From Azolla pinnata (Eukaryota > Streptophyta > Polypodiopsida > Salviniales > Salviniaceae): 48,425 nt of DNA. How positions within the stretch are numbered: the stretch's first letter is position 1; every line of letters starts with the position of its first letter. Shown in pieces: positions 32,881 through 44,700 of the stretch. Made by a program: the position numbers and the translations under genes. The stretch covers positions 5,195-53,619 of the forward strand of contig JBBBWG010029344.1 in assembly GCA_037176905.1 (NCBI GenBank). The letters run 5' to 3'. A model generated the notes under the pieces. That model did no database searches. It was not told the origin of the DNA and saw nothing but the letters and a program-made list of their open reading frames with translations.

Positions 32881-33976
32881 AAAGTTGTATGGCAAGCAAT
32901 TTTGTAAAATATATGGGGAAAACTTGTATTATTTATTTGCAGTTTCCCAAAACTTTTCTCGAGCAGTAATCACGTATAAATACTTGTAACCTCCTCGATC
33001 TTTATGAAGAAAAGAGACCATCGGTCAACTTAATGAAGCCAGCAACTCGAATAACACCATTAATTTTCAGAGCACTACAAATTTTGTTAGGGCGGTCACA
33101 GCAGGTGCAGCTGCTAATTAGAGATAATTAATTATCACAACTCACAAGATAATTAATCTTGCTTCTTTGCACATGAAAATGAACGACAGTCAATTATCCC
33201 GACAATGGAGGTAATGCAAGAGGATGACTCTGCATTTTTCAAGCTTTGTGCAATAGAGATTTTTTTATTTTTTTTTACCGCGGTTTCGCAGTCAACTGCA
33301 ATCTGCAGTTACAAAAGGTTGTTTCTTGTACTCTGAGCATGCGTTCGAGGTGAAAACCCTAAAGAGTTACAGTGAGCAGACGAAAGCAATCGATCGTAGC
33401 ATTGGAGTGCAACATAATCATACGGTTGAACTTACGGGATCGAGGAGCACTGTAACAGCTAGTAACCTTTTCAGCTTTTAGTTTCTGTTTTCTTTCCAAA
33501 ATATAGATTCTTCATTAGTAAAAAATAAGTACAACCATGTGCAAGTGTGGTCCTAAGGCCACAAATTAAGGTTTGACAAATATATAATACTCTCTATCTT
33601 TACGTAAGTAGCTACAACAATTCTCTTATCCAGTGCATGGGATTGGCTGTAATCCAATTTAGAACACCAAGTTTAATGTGACGTTTTCCTCCTTTTGCTC
33701 TCCTATACCAATTGTTTGGCCTAGAAAATCCATTTTGGGGTTATATAGTTCCATTGCAATCCTTTCAGTTTTTAGTTTTTACTTGCTAGAAATATGGTTA
33801 TTGATACCAGAATGCGATCGCTCATCCTTCCATCTCCATCTATCTGTCTGTATATTTTGTACTACATTATACACCAATCCATGATTCCACAAAAGCCTCT
33901 GATGCTCATGGCAACGAGCCCGAAGTCCTCACGATCTCTTGGGGTTATTCGTCCTTCGAATCCGAATCAATCAATC
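32881..33976. other. unassigned AT-rich DNA
   Basis: No tandem structure and no recognisable exon. Short open frames at 33678-33900 have no family resemblance. Confidence 0.45.
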
Positions 33977-33977
33977 G

Positions 33978-34022
<45 letters not shown>
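33977..34022. repeat. ATC microsatellite
   Basis: About fifteen perfect ATC units, flanked on the right by two diverged units of the GAGCATTCGATCTGCTCTCG minisatellite found at 38540-39915. Confidence 0.92.
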
Positions 34023-34094
34023 CGCAACTGGAATCATCGAGCGGAGCATTCGATCTGCTCTCGATCCGGACCATCGTCATCGGCTTGCGATCGG

Positions 34095-34546
34095 GAATCG
34101 AGCGAAGCATTCGATATGCTTTTCATTCAATCTACTGTTCTTCCTTCACAGTGCTGGTTCCTGAAGAAGAAATCAGGCCTCTAGAAAAACACAAGAAAAA
34201 GATCAGATGCTGTTCTAATACACAAACAAAGAAAGGTCCCGAGTTCAAGCCCTTGGTCTCCCCCGAGAGAAGAGGGGTAATCGTGGGCGATTTCGGAAAG
34301 CCTCGCGGAATCTCTCTGCTACCGCCATGGCCATCGATCTTGCAGAGGAGCTCCGCATCTAAGCTTCACGGTCGCGCTCAGAGAGGAGCTCGGAGTCAAG
34401 CCCCCTCCTTCACGGAAAAAGCAGGTATCTCTCCCTCCCCCTTTCCCTCCTTCCGTAACCTCCGATGATCCGATGATCCGAAGATAATGCTGTATCCGAT
34501 GGAAGACTAGTTCGATTCGTGCCAGATGATCATGACTTTGCAATGG
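34095..34546 (+). promoter_or_regulatory. duplicated leader module, copy A (upstream of EIF1AD-like gene)
   Basis: Matches 39885-40309 over its length: AAGAAAGGTCCCGAGTTCAA, GCCATGGCCATCGATCTTGC, AAGCTTCACGGTCGCGCTCA and ATAATGCTGTATCCGATGGA occur in both copies in the same order. Both have a donor-like AAAAAGCAG|GTAyCTCTC (here the junction follows 34424). A possible acceptor, TTTGTCTGATCAG, lies near 34735 before the EIF1AD start. I infer a promoter plus non-coding first exon. Confidence 0.6.
34327..34362 (+). other. 11-codon uORF in leader module A
   Basis: ACCGCCATGG is a near-ideal initiation context. The frame reads MAIDLAEELRI then TAA. The same frame with one substitution is kept in copy B (40099-40134). 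It lies in the inferred leader of the EIF1AD-like gene and could reduce its translation or be a relic of an ancestral coding exon. Confidence 0.5.
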
Positions 34547-34773
34547 CACGTTGTGTTTTCTCTATGTCTCCATCCATGTCCATCAAATCCGGTGCAGAAA
34601 TTCTACGATCGATCTCCATGGCAAAATTTGTTTGCCAACAGCTAACCTTAACCTTCATACCTCGTTCTTCTGCAAGAACGTATTCGTTTATGCTCAAGAA
34701 GGAATCTTGGTATGCTTCTCCTGTTTGTCTGATCAGAAATCTGATAGAATTCTGCTGCCAAAGTGGGGCTTGG

Positions 34774-37054
34774 ATGAGGGGAGGAGGTGGCAGGAAGAAG
34801 TTGAAGCAAGTGGCTCTGCGTAGTGAACCAAACCTCCAAGAGTCCCAGTGCATCACTAGAGTGCTCTCCCAGCACAGCTCCAACATCTTCGAGGTCAGTC
34901 TCTCTTTGTTTTTTTTATCTCCTCTCATTTGTCTGAGATTGGTGCTTATACCTTCATCCCCATTCCACACTTTCACCTCTTATGATCTTTTGGGAAAAAC
35001 ACTATTGCTGATGTTAATCAATGCCTCGAGGGTATGCCAAATCATGACCCATTTTCATGCCTTAAGGGTATGCCCGTTCATATCGAGTTTTGATCATTGT
35101 GCAGACATTCATCTTTACTATTCGTCGCCATCACCTAATTCTTCACATAGATGGCTCTTTCTGATCATAATTGTAGGATTAACTGTGGTCATCTTGGGGC
35201 ATAGAAAAGTTCTCCCCGAAGGACTAGGAAGCTATCTGTAGAAATGAAGGCTAATGGATTTCAAAGAAATTCAAAATGGTCTGCATGTCCGAAGATGCGA
35301 TTACATCATACGCTGTTGCGTCATCTTTGAACACCATCTTGACCATGTGATAATTGAAAAAAGGTAGTCAATGCCCGTTGTATAAGAATATATCCATATC
35401 TGCATCCATCATATACATACATTTGTATATCTATCTGTATATACATATTTGTACATTTACTGGAATTGAAGGTCTCCTAGCGTTATCCTGCACCACATGC
35501 TGCTGTATAAAATTGACATGAACCAGAGCACGGTCTTATGTTGTCCTGATAGTTTTTTTTTTGTGTTTCTTCTTCTAATCAGGTTGAGGATGCTAATTCA
35601 GTGAAAATCATGTGCCTTCTTCCAGCAAAGTTTAATAAAAGCCTTTGGATCAGAAAAGGTATAACCACTTGGATGAATTTCATTATTCTAAACTTGAATA
35701 AAAGAGTAAGAAAACTTTCGGTTGATATGTCACTCAAGTAGTACCTGTCTAAACATACCTAAGAGGTGTTTTAGAAATCCAAACAAATATAACAGTGTGT
35801 TTTTCATTCTGTATATGTGTTTAAGGACTTGTTTTCTAATCAGTTGATAAAATTAGAGGCTCTCTCTACTTGTCTGGAAATGGAAGACTAGATGTTTGAA
35901 AAGTTACATCCATTCTTAAATTCATCTATACAAAATATTGTTTGTTTAATGCAAAATATGGAAATTAGACGATAATTTAAGACTTTCTGAAAGTTCCCAG
36001 ATGATGCTGAATTGATCTTGGCCAGTCCTCTTGAGTGTGGAGAAGGCTCCAAAGAGCATCAGCACTTAATCACAAAATGATGAATTGACCTTGTAACTAC
36101 TCTATTTCATATTTGATTGCTCTTTTGAGAACTTTTGAAGGGTGCTTGGAAGCATAGAGTGCTCATTCTTTCAAGGGCTTTTGAAGTGTCATAAAAAGAG
36201 AACTCTTTGGCTTGTTAATGTTCTTCAGTATGTGGAAGAATAAGATAAAAATAGCGAAGCCTTTTCCCAATGAAAATAAACAGTTTTGACTCTAAGAGAG
36301 AGCTTCAGACAGATAATTAGTGTATCACAGAGATTCGATACATTGATCAGCTTGATCCATATATTTGAATCAAGGAATTTTCTGTCCTGTTTTATTTCTC
36401 AGGGAATGCTTGGAATCTAGGAAAACTATTTAGGAATTCTGTACATATCTCACTTACCTTGTTGAACTAACTAGGAGGAATATTTTTTGTGATATTTTTT
36501 AATATGTCAGTCATCTATGATTTAGATCGTTGATCTAACAATATGTGAGATAACTTTATGATATCATTTTTATGTATGGTCATCTATGCGGTGCTTGGAT
36601 TTTTTTCTCACATATTTGGGGAGATCCGAAGTTTTCATATAATTTTCACTGTTTTCAGGTAGCTTTGTCGTGGTCGAGGAAATTGAACGGGAGAAAGCAC
36701 TAGAAGCAGGTTGTAAGGTCACAGGAATGATTTGTAATGTTCTTTTTGGAGAGCAGATACGAACATTAAAAAGATCATCAGCTTGGTCTCTCTCTTTCTT
36801 TCGCCCACCACTTGTAATTTGGTTTCTTTCGAGGATAATCGCTGATGAAGTATAACTTAATACCATGTAGGCCGGCGGCTTTTGATAATGAGATTATGGA
36901 GACTTCCGATTTGCCGAAAGAGTTGGTATGTGATGAATCAGGTGGTGATGGAAGTGAAGATGAAGGCCTGATGCCATTGCAAGCCAATGAAAACAGGCGT
37001 GCTGCAGCTCGACACGAATTTTTCTGCGAGTCGAGCGATGAGGATGAACTATGA
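34774..37054 (+). CDS. EIF1AD: EIF1AD-like RNA-binding protein (eIF-1A S1-like domain)
   Basis: Exons 34774-34893, 35583-35658, 36659-36785 and 36871-37054 join in phase (0, 1, 2) to 168 residues, the usual plant size. The start MRGGGGRKKLKQ matches plant EIF1AD N-termini, although the frame is open upstream. The OB-fold (eIF1A/S1-like) spans about 20-105 with LLPAKFNKSLWIRKGSFVVV, REKALEAGCKVTGMICNVLF and EQIRTLKRSSAWP. An acidic tail follows (CDESGGDGSEDEG, then CESSDEDEL). In animals the family member is a nuclear/cytoplasmic RNA-binding protein; its plant role is little known. The last intron is only 85 bp with a less common GTCTCT donor, but the split Trp codon and the following conserved Pro support it. 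Confidence 0.92.
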
Positions 37055-38268
37055 ATGTAGACATACTGAGTTAGGGCTCTCTAAGAAGAGCATCAAATTT
37101 TTTGACATACCGAGGCAGGGTTCACCTTCCCCATAAGAAAAGGAGAAATGATATCAAAACAAACTTTTTATTGTGATTACAAAACAGGCAGTGAACAAAA
37201 AAGGTTTTGATAATGTTACTTTCTCCAATGTTTTGTATGTGACTTGCTCCAATGTTTTGTTTTCCGATCAAAATGTCTGCTAGTTATGTATACAAATCAA
37301 ATCTGTAATGTCTATGTATATGGGGAGGGAGGGAATAGACCATTTTGAGGTTTCTTACATTTAAGCTTGCATTTTAGGGATCCAAACATCCAGATCAGAA
37401 ATTCTAAATAAATTTCGTGAAAAACTTCCATGAAATGAAATCATTAGAATTGAATTCCTCGAGGTCGAAAATTTGCTATCGACAAATAATGTTATACTCT
37501 TTCGTCTTTCTCATCCTAAATGCTGAAACCATGTTAAAATCAATCGAGTACTAACAGTAAAGACTCCCAAGATAATGGAATTCATTTTGTAGAGTATAAT
37601 CAGAAATGAAGTCACAATTCTTGAGAATGATTTTTCATGCATGGAGTACCTTGAAGTATGGTTAGTGTTGGGAATCACAAGTGGAGTGTTTGTGTGAAAT
37701 GGACCATTGATTATCATAAAAGGATGCTTACGGTGTACATCCAAAACTAAACGTCTGATCATCGCAAATCTGATAGTAGGATGCTTAGCAATGCTGATGG
37801 AAAAACGCCTCAGATGGAAGTGCCAACTCTGTACGAAGAGATACGAGTAGATGTATCAAGCAATGATTCATAGAAATCATTCAGGGGGCGAATGAATCGA
37901 CGTCGATTGGTGTTCACGCCTTTGCCGCGACATCATTCACTTGCATTGACATCGTCCTCGTCAGAATTTCCCCACAGCTCCATCTGCAAACGCATCAATC
38001 TGATGGCTTGCAGCAGACATCATCGAGCTCTGTGCATCAAACGCGATGCGCAGCATTGTACGGGTAGATCCATGGCATCATCTATCTGTAGCAGAATGAG
38101 GTTCTGGGATCAAACAATGCTAGATCCATGATCTACTCGTAGCAGGATGCCAAAGATGGCATCATCTGTAGCAAAAGATTGAAGGTCTGGGATTCATTCA
38201 TACAAGCAATTCTATGAGGTCAGTACCTAAGTGGTTGTGAAGTAGAAGAACGTTGAAAGCATAAGTTT
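37055..38268. other. EIF1AD 3' region and U6 5' flank, no other gene
   Basis: Should contain the EIF1AD 3' UTR. Between about 38070 and 38200 a diverged local duplication (GATCCATGrnATC..GTAGCAGrATG) is visible. No further coding exon. Confidence 0.5.
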
Positions 38269-38310
38269 GCCCCACATGCAAAAGATCAACATTTGAAGAG
38301 AGTCTATAAA
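38269..38310 (+). promoter_or_regulatory. plant Pol III snRNA promoter: USE-like element plus TATA box
   Basis: GCCCCACATGC (38269-38279) matches the plant upstream sequence element RTCCCACATCG at 8 of 11 positions. TATAAA lies at 38305-38310, about 33 bp before the U6 start. The 25-bp gap between them fits the short spacing that specifies RNA polymerase III at plant snRNA genes. Confidence 0.75.
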
Positions 38311-38337
38311 TTTGTTTCCTTCATGAATCAATGCTTT

Positions 38338-38357
38338 GTCCCTTCGGGGACATCTGA

Positions 38358-38389
<32 letters not shown>

Positions 38390-38440
38390 GGCCCCTGCGC
38401 AAGGATGACACGCACAAATCGAGAAATGGTCCAAATTTTT
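38338..38440 (+). ncRNA. U6: U6 spliceosomal snRNA
   Basis: Starts with the 5' hairpin GTCCCTTCGGGGACAT and contains the ACAGAGA box (GATACAGAGAAGATTAGC), the U4-pairing region with AGC (CATGGCCCCTGCGCAAGGA) and the conserved 3' end AATCGAGAAATGGTCC followed by a T run. By memory of the plant consensus, only one base differs (CATCTGATA for CATCCGATA), outside the catalytic core. With an upstream element, TATA box and terminator it looks functional. U6 forms the catalytic centre of the spliceosome with U2. Confidence 0.97.
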
Positions 38441-38443
38441 TTT
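38436..38443 (+). terminator. Pol III terminator of U6
   Basis: A run of eight T immediately after GGTCCAAA, the normal Pol III stop signal for U6 genes. Confidence 0.9.
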
Positions 38444-38539
38444 CTCTTTGGATGCGGTATTGCTTGTGCTCTTTTCTTTTGCCTTCTTCTCTTTCCTTCC
38501 CAGATTCATCTAAAAGAACAATGTGCAATCTGTATCAAT

Positions 38540-39239
38540 CCGAGCATTTGATCTGCTCTCGATCTGTTGTTGTCATCGCCCCGCGATTCGAATCGATTCG
38601 AAGCGCTCGATCTGCTCTCGATCCGTCGTCGTCATCCGTCTTGAAACCTGAATCAATCTGTCATCGTCGTCTTGCAATCTAAATCGATCTGACGTCGTCG
38701 TCATCCTGCAAACATGAATCGAGTGGAGCATTCGATCTGCTAGTGATATGTCATCGTCATCGTCGTACAATCTGAATCGATATACTGCTGTCATCGTCGT
38801 CCTGCAAACATGAATCTAGCAGAGCATTCGATCTGCTCTTGATCTGTCGTCGTCGCCGTCCTACAAACATGAATCAATGTGGAGCATTCGATCTGCTCTC
38901 GATCTGTCGTCATCATCCTACAAGTGGAGCATTCGATCTGCTCTCGATCTGTCGTCTTCATCATCCTACCACCTGAGTCAATCTGTCGTCGTCATCGTCC
39001 TGCAAACCGGAATCAAGCGGCGCATTCGATCCGCTCTCGATCTTTCGCCGTCATCGTCCTTCGATCCGAATCAATCCGTCGTCGTCATCATCAACCTGCA
39101 ACCGAAATCAAGCGGAGCGTTCGATTTGCTCTCGATCTGTCGTCGTCACCGTCCTTCAAATCTGAATCAATCTGTTGTCGTCGTCATCATCCTGCAAACT
39201 GGAATCAAGTGGATCATTCGATCTGCTCTCAATCTGTCG
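38540..39239. repeat. irregular minisatellite, GAGCATTCGATCTGCTCTCG family
   Basis: The core GAGCATTCGATCTGCTCTCG recurs with GTCGTCGTCATC and CCTGCAAAC spacers at irregular intervals (about 45-95 bp). Begins ~100 bp after the U6 terminator and grades into the regular 66-bp array. Confidence 0.88.
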
Positions 39240-39915
39240 TCGTCATCGTCCTTCAATCCGAATCAACTGCAGCCGGAATCAAGCGGACCATTCGATCTGC
39301 TCTCGATCTGTCGTCTTCATCGTCCTTCGATCCAAATCAACTGCAACCGGAATCAAGTGGAGCATTCGATCTGCTCTCGATCTCACCGTCCTTCGATCCG
39401 AATCAACTGCAACCGGAATCAAACAGAGCATTCGATTTGCTCTCGATCTCATCGTCCTTCATCCAAATGAACTGCAGCCGGAATCAAGCAGAGCATTCGA
39501 TCTGCTCTCGATCTCATCGTCCTTCGATCCGAATCAACTGCAACCGGAATCAAGCGGAGCATTCGATCTGCTCTCGATCTCACCGTCCTTCGATCCGAAT
39601 CAACTGCATCCGGAATCAAGCGGAGCATTCGATCTGCTCTCGATCTCATCGTCCTTCGATCTGAATCAACTGCAACCGGAATCAAGCAGAGCATTCGATC
39701 TGCTCTCGATCTCATCGTCCTTCATCCGAATCAACTGCAACCGGAATCAAGCGGAGCATTCGATCTGCTCTCGATCTCATCGTCCTTCATCCGAATCAAC
39801 TGCAGCCGGAATCAAGCGAATCATTCGATCTGCTCTCGATCTGTCGTCGTCATCGTCCTTCGATCCGAATCAACTGCAACCGGAGTCGAGCGGAGCATTC
39901 GATCTGCTTTTCGAT
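39240..39915. repeat. 66-bp minisatellite, about ten copies
   Basis: Each unit runs CGATCCGAATCAACTGCAAC - CGGAATCAAGCGGAGCATTC - GATCTGCTCTCGATCTCATC - GTCCTT. The 66-bp length is 22 codons, so several forward frames stay open over hundreds of codons. Units near 39400-39800 are nearly identical. Confidence 0.95.
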
Positions 39916-40309
39916 CTACAGTTCGTTCACAGTGTTGGGTTCATGAAGAATCCATGCCTCAAAAAAACACAAGAAAATGATCAGATACATACATACACAA
40001 ACAAAGAAAGGTCCCGAGTTCAAGCCCTTGGTCTCCGCCTGAGAGAGGGGTATCGTGGGCGATTTCAGAAAACCTCGCGGAATCTCTCTGCTACTGCCAT
40101 GGCCATCGATCTTGCAGAGGAGCCCCGCATCTAAGCTTCACGGTCGCGCTCAGAGAGGAGCTCCGAGTCAAGGCCCCCCCCCCTCTCCTTAAGGAAAAAG
40201 CAGGTACCTCTCTCCCTTCCCTTCCGTAACCTCCGATGATCTGAAGATAATGCTGTATCCGATGGAAGACTAGGTCGATTCGTCTCAGATGATTATCGGT
40301 TTTCAATGG
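39885..40309 (+). promoter_or_regulatory. duplicated leader module, copy B (upstream of ATG5)
   Basis: Counterpart of 34095-34546. It directly continues from the 66-bp array, keeps the uORF at 40099-40134 and the donor-like GCAG|GTACCTCTC (junction after 40203). ATG5 coding starts 1.5 kb downstream, so if used this would be a distal non-coding first exon or promoter. Confidence 0.55.
40099..40134 (+). other. 11-codon uORF in leader module B
   Basis: ACTGCCATGG context; reads MAIDLAEEPRI then TAA, one residue different from copy A (Leu to Pro). Start, length and stop are all conserved. Confidence 0.5.
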
Positions 40310-40700
40310 GCATACTAGAACCTAGTTTGGTTTTTTTTCCCCCTTCCCTAACCTTCGATGATCTGAAGATAACTGTGTATCCGATGGATCACTAGGTCGA
40401 TTCGTTCAAGATGATTATCAGTTTGCAATGGGCTTATGAGATCCTAGTTTGGTTTTTTCCCCTTCCGTAACCGTCGATGATCTTAAGATAGTTGTGTATC
40501 CGATGGAAAATTAGGATTCGCTTAAGATGACTCTCAGTCTGCAATGGGCATATGAGAACCTAGTTTGGCTCCTTCTTCTTGACCTCACATGATTTGGAAG
40601 GTGATGATGTATCCAAGGAAACACTAGATCGATTCGTTTTAAGAATGATTCTTCGTCTGCAATGGGCTTTGAAAAACCTAGCTTGGTTCTTTTTCCTTAT
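40221..40700. repeat. four diverged tandem copies of a ~120-bp unit upstream of ATG5
   Basis: Copies start near 40221, 40343, 40462 and 40575, each with CTTCCGTAACCTyCGATGAT, GTATCCGATGGA, TAGrTCGATTCG and GCAATGGGCwTATGAGAACC TAGTTTGG blocks. The first copy overlaps the end of leader module B; the A module has only one copy, so amplification happened after duplication. Confidence 0.88.
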
Positions 40701-41744
40701 CCTTAGAGATGATACATGTTTGCAAATGTAGCTTATCATCTACGTTGTTATTTGGAAAGATATCAAAGGGAACTATCTACAAAGCTTTGTATTTGAAGGC
40801 ATTTCTTCCAAAAGATCTCAATGTTAGGGCTCACTACAAAGTTGGTTTGCATTTTACATACGTTGAGTTCAAATCATGCAATGATCCTGTGTTTAATCTT
40901 ATCGAACAACAAGTCTTCTTTAGAAAGAATTATCTGAGCTATCATTGGAAGCCATCAAAACTTATTTTATTTGAGTGCTGAATTATATAAGAGTAATTGT
41001 CAGAAGACAGGAAAATGGGTTGATTTTTAAATTTTCTCTTTGAAAAGAAGAGACCTCTTTCGGGTCGTAGACCTTATGTTAGGAGATCAGACGCATTGAC
41101 TTGGAGCTTCTCTGTTATCTTTTCACAGTGTATCACGTACATCTGTTTTTTTGCTCCCATGTTTGAGTGTTTAATGCGTCCTGTATTTTCCTTTTCTGTT
41201 TCCTACATTCTCATGTTTTTCTCCCATATGCTAGCATGTTATTAAGACCGTAAAACCTTGCACTAATAGAATTAGAAGGCATTATCTTCTATGACCATCT
41301 CATGATGTTAGGTTGAATGCAATCTAAAAACATTGTGAACTGCTAGTAGATAGAGGTGTTTGTGTTCACATAGATACTCTGAAAAAATTCAATTAGGATT
41401 TATAATATCAAGCCATTCAAGTATAAACTCTTACCTTTTTTTCTTGAGCATGGGAATCAGAGCTTATTATAAATTGGACATTAACTTTATAAATTGTGAG
41501 GTTTTGCTGCTGCCAAATTACAATTTATTAGGTTCTTGCATTTGAATCGTAAAGCTGAAAACTTTAGAGGTTCATAGTTTTTGTGTAAAGTTCATAAAAA
41601 AAAGTCTCAAGGTTGGCACATTGAACGAACTTCTGGTGTTTATTTTAACTTCAAGAGCTAGATGTAGAGGTCTAGCAGATTTAAGGATGCAGCGGATTAC
41701 ATACTCATCAATATCAATCACAACTCCTTGAACCAGATGGGAAA
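40701..41744. other. ATG5 upstream region
   Basis: AT-rich. Two open frames (40709-40981 and 41360-41545) show weak mutual similarity (NVRAHYKVGLHFTYVEF and GIRAYYKLDINFINCEV) but resemble no known family. The final ~150 bp probably include the ATG5 leader. Confidence 0.45.
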
Positions 41745-44700
41745 ATGGTTTCGGAGGAGCGTAAGCTTGTGTGGAAGGGTGCAATCCCATTACAACTAGT
41801 TCTTCACGACACAGAAGTTACTACAATGCCACCACCCCCTGCGGCATTTGTATATCTCAATTTCACTTTATTTTAATATCCCCATTTTGATTTGTTTCGA
41901 GTGTATCAATTTTCAATTTGTAGCTCAAATTCATTTGGTCTCATTTCTATATGTTCATTGGGAGATTCATACAAGCTTATTGCATGTGGTCCATTTTGTG
42001 TGTAATCGATGCCTCTACAATTTTAGCATTCTTGAATGTTTTGTACAGATACTTGCTCCGCGAAATGGGTACTTACCTTTGTTAGTTCCCACAGTCAAGC
42101 CCCATTTTCGTAGTGCATTGCCGATTGGACAAGACACTGGCTGGTTTGAATATGAAGGTCTTTCTTTAAAGTGGTAAATGATGCCTCCTCCTGATACAGT
42201 ATAATCTTGAGCTTTACATACAAGAATATCATATATATTTGATTGACAATCATTATCCAAAATTATTGGAGCCTTTTGATGTCTATGCAGTTGTACATTG
42301 CATGTTTATGGAAATTTGGTAAATGGAGGAAAATTTGGAAATTAATCATGTAGCACGTGAAAGGGCTGTAAATAAATGTTTTTTCTCATGACATTGGCAG
42401 GCATATTCCCATTGGAGTACTTTTCGATCTTCTATGCTTTGAGCCAAAAAGGCCTTGGAATCTTGTGGTGTGTTCCAATTTTTATGTGCCCTACATCTTT
42501 ATAGTGAATTACTCTTGCATGAATCAGTGTTTATGAATCATTATAAACTTTTTGATGTGCATCACTTTTTGTTATACTCAATACATCCTTTTATGCTATC
42601 ATCTAAGATCTGAGGCATGGAAAAATATGCAAGGAAGAGATGGTAAAGTTAAGAGCTGCAAATAGATTATATTGATCAGTATTCACTAGTATGAAATCAG
42701 AATGTTTATGTCTTTGGCATTCAACTATACATTGGAAGCTGCCTCACATGTATTAAGAAAATACATTAAATGACAGAATAGAAAATTCCTTCAGTATGTT
42801 GTGCATATGACATTTTGACTTCCATTTACTGGCCATATTTTCTTTTTCATAATGTGCTTACCTTATAGGTAAGCCAGGTATAACTCTATCTAATCCTTGC
42901 ATGAAATCAAGTTTGAATCTCACTAAACTCGTGTCCATTAGCTAGCAAATAATGTCACTAAAGGTGGCTATGTTATGTAGAAGTAGAACACATGACCTGC
43001 TGGTATCCATAGAATAACACACACCAAATGAGCTACAGCTGTTTGGCCTGATGTCTTCAATGTTTCCCCTGTGTCATGCATCTATCTAAAATATTAGTGA
43101 TGATATGTTACTAAGTGATAGCAATATTAAAACCTCTATGGGGACAGTTATAGAGATCTTATCTTAGCTCACAGTAGGAGAATTCTTACGAAGCCCGTCC
43201 TACCCTCCAATTTGAGTAATGATCCTCTTCATGTGATAAAAAAGAGTTTTGAGTTGTTTCATGTAGCCTTTGAGTATCATGGCATTCGGGTGTAAGTTAT
43301 AGTTGAAGAGGATATCTTCTGTTTGAAATCAAGTCTTGGATTATGTAGGCTATCCTTAAAGTTGATAGATGAAACTCTATTACCATTTCAACAGGTGCAT
43401 TTTAGAGGTTATCCATCTGAGCTTATTCCTTATGAAGGAGAAGATACAATAAAATGGAACTTCATCAACACTCTTAAGGAGGTGACTATCCTAAATCATC
43501 TTTAATGCATTTTCCTGCTTCTTTCTCCCTTCTATTTCCAACTTCTCATAGAGTTTTTTGTACTAAAACAAGCAAACTTCCCTCTTTGGAAGGGAACACA
43601 TCCAGGATACATCTAATAATTCCAATCCAATGATCAATTTTGGCCTTTGCGAGGATGATGAAAGCTTTTCCTATTGCCTATCTACGTTTTACAACAGTTA
43701 TATAGTATAATTTTCTGAAGAGTTTTGACTATACTGTGCCCAAGGTTCTTTATTCATTGTTAGAGATTGCTTTTGTGAACTACAGGCATCATATGTTACA
43801 CATGGAAGCACAAAGCATGTAATGAATTTATCTCAATCTGATCAACTAGACCTTTGGCGATCAGTTGTGCAAGGTTGTTCATTCTAAAACACTCAAAAAG
43901 TGATGCACAAAATGAATTTTTATTTTTTTCTTGGCCTTTATCATCGAATTGTTCAAAACATAAAATACTCTTCAGGTGATCTTGAAACCTATGATCGTGT
44001 ATCTTTGAAGTTGACACCTACAGCTGGCACGGGATCAACAGTTGGGCAAACACAATCGAAGCGTATAGGTAAATTGATGAAATTGATAAATTTGTAGCTC
44101 ATTATGTGAATGTAATTGATGCTTATGGTGTGGATATAGGGATTGGTGGGGATACTATACCCTCGAGAATTCCTTTACGTTTGTATATAAGAACCCTGAA
44201 ATTGGAGAATTCAGATTGGACCAAGGAAGTGGCAATGAAAAGCTGGGATGAAATCGAATACATAGCAAGACCCGTGGATGTATGGGGAGATGATGGTATA
44301 TCTGCATGATGCTGTTTGAACACATTGGGATGTGGCTTTTTAACATGCCTGCCTGCTGTTTGGACACATTGGATATGAATGCTGCATGTTTTTCGTATGC
44401 TCTTCCTCAAATCAATGGCAATGTTGCTCAGGAAATGTTCTGACACTTTGGGAGGCTCTAGTAAGGATTGTGCCGGAGTTATTTTCACTTGCAGCAGATA
44501 TTCCAGAGAAGGAGGGAAGATTTCCATGCCCTCTAATTAGAGAAAGCGAAGCTATGACTCAGACAAACACACATGATGAACAATCATGTTTCGAGAGCCT
44601 GAAGATATCTAACAGGATGCCAAAACCACATTTCCGGAATGGGATCATCCGTATACAAGGGATTGAACCTAATCCAGACTTGCCTATGGACTGGATAGCT

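Noticed and set aside
34236-34256. Pol III B box (GTTCAAGCC) in the leader modules suggesting a SINE
   Set aside because: No A box at a proper distance and no poly(A) tail; the splice-donor and uORF conservation fit a leader exon better.
34519-35241. 240-codon frame containing the EIF1AD exon 1
   Set aside because: Only 34774-34893 matches the family; the rest is leader and intron read-through.
38877-40134. Three overlapping 200-320 codon frames with 22-residue repeats
   Set aside because: The 66-bp unit keeps all frames open; no frame shows a preference and no domain is seen.
40709-41545. Two mutually similar small frames upstream of ATG5
   Set aside because: Similarity is weak and DNA-level duplication explains it; no family match and no start context.
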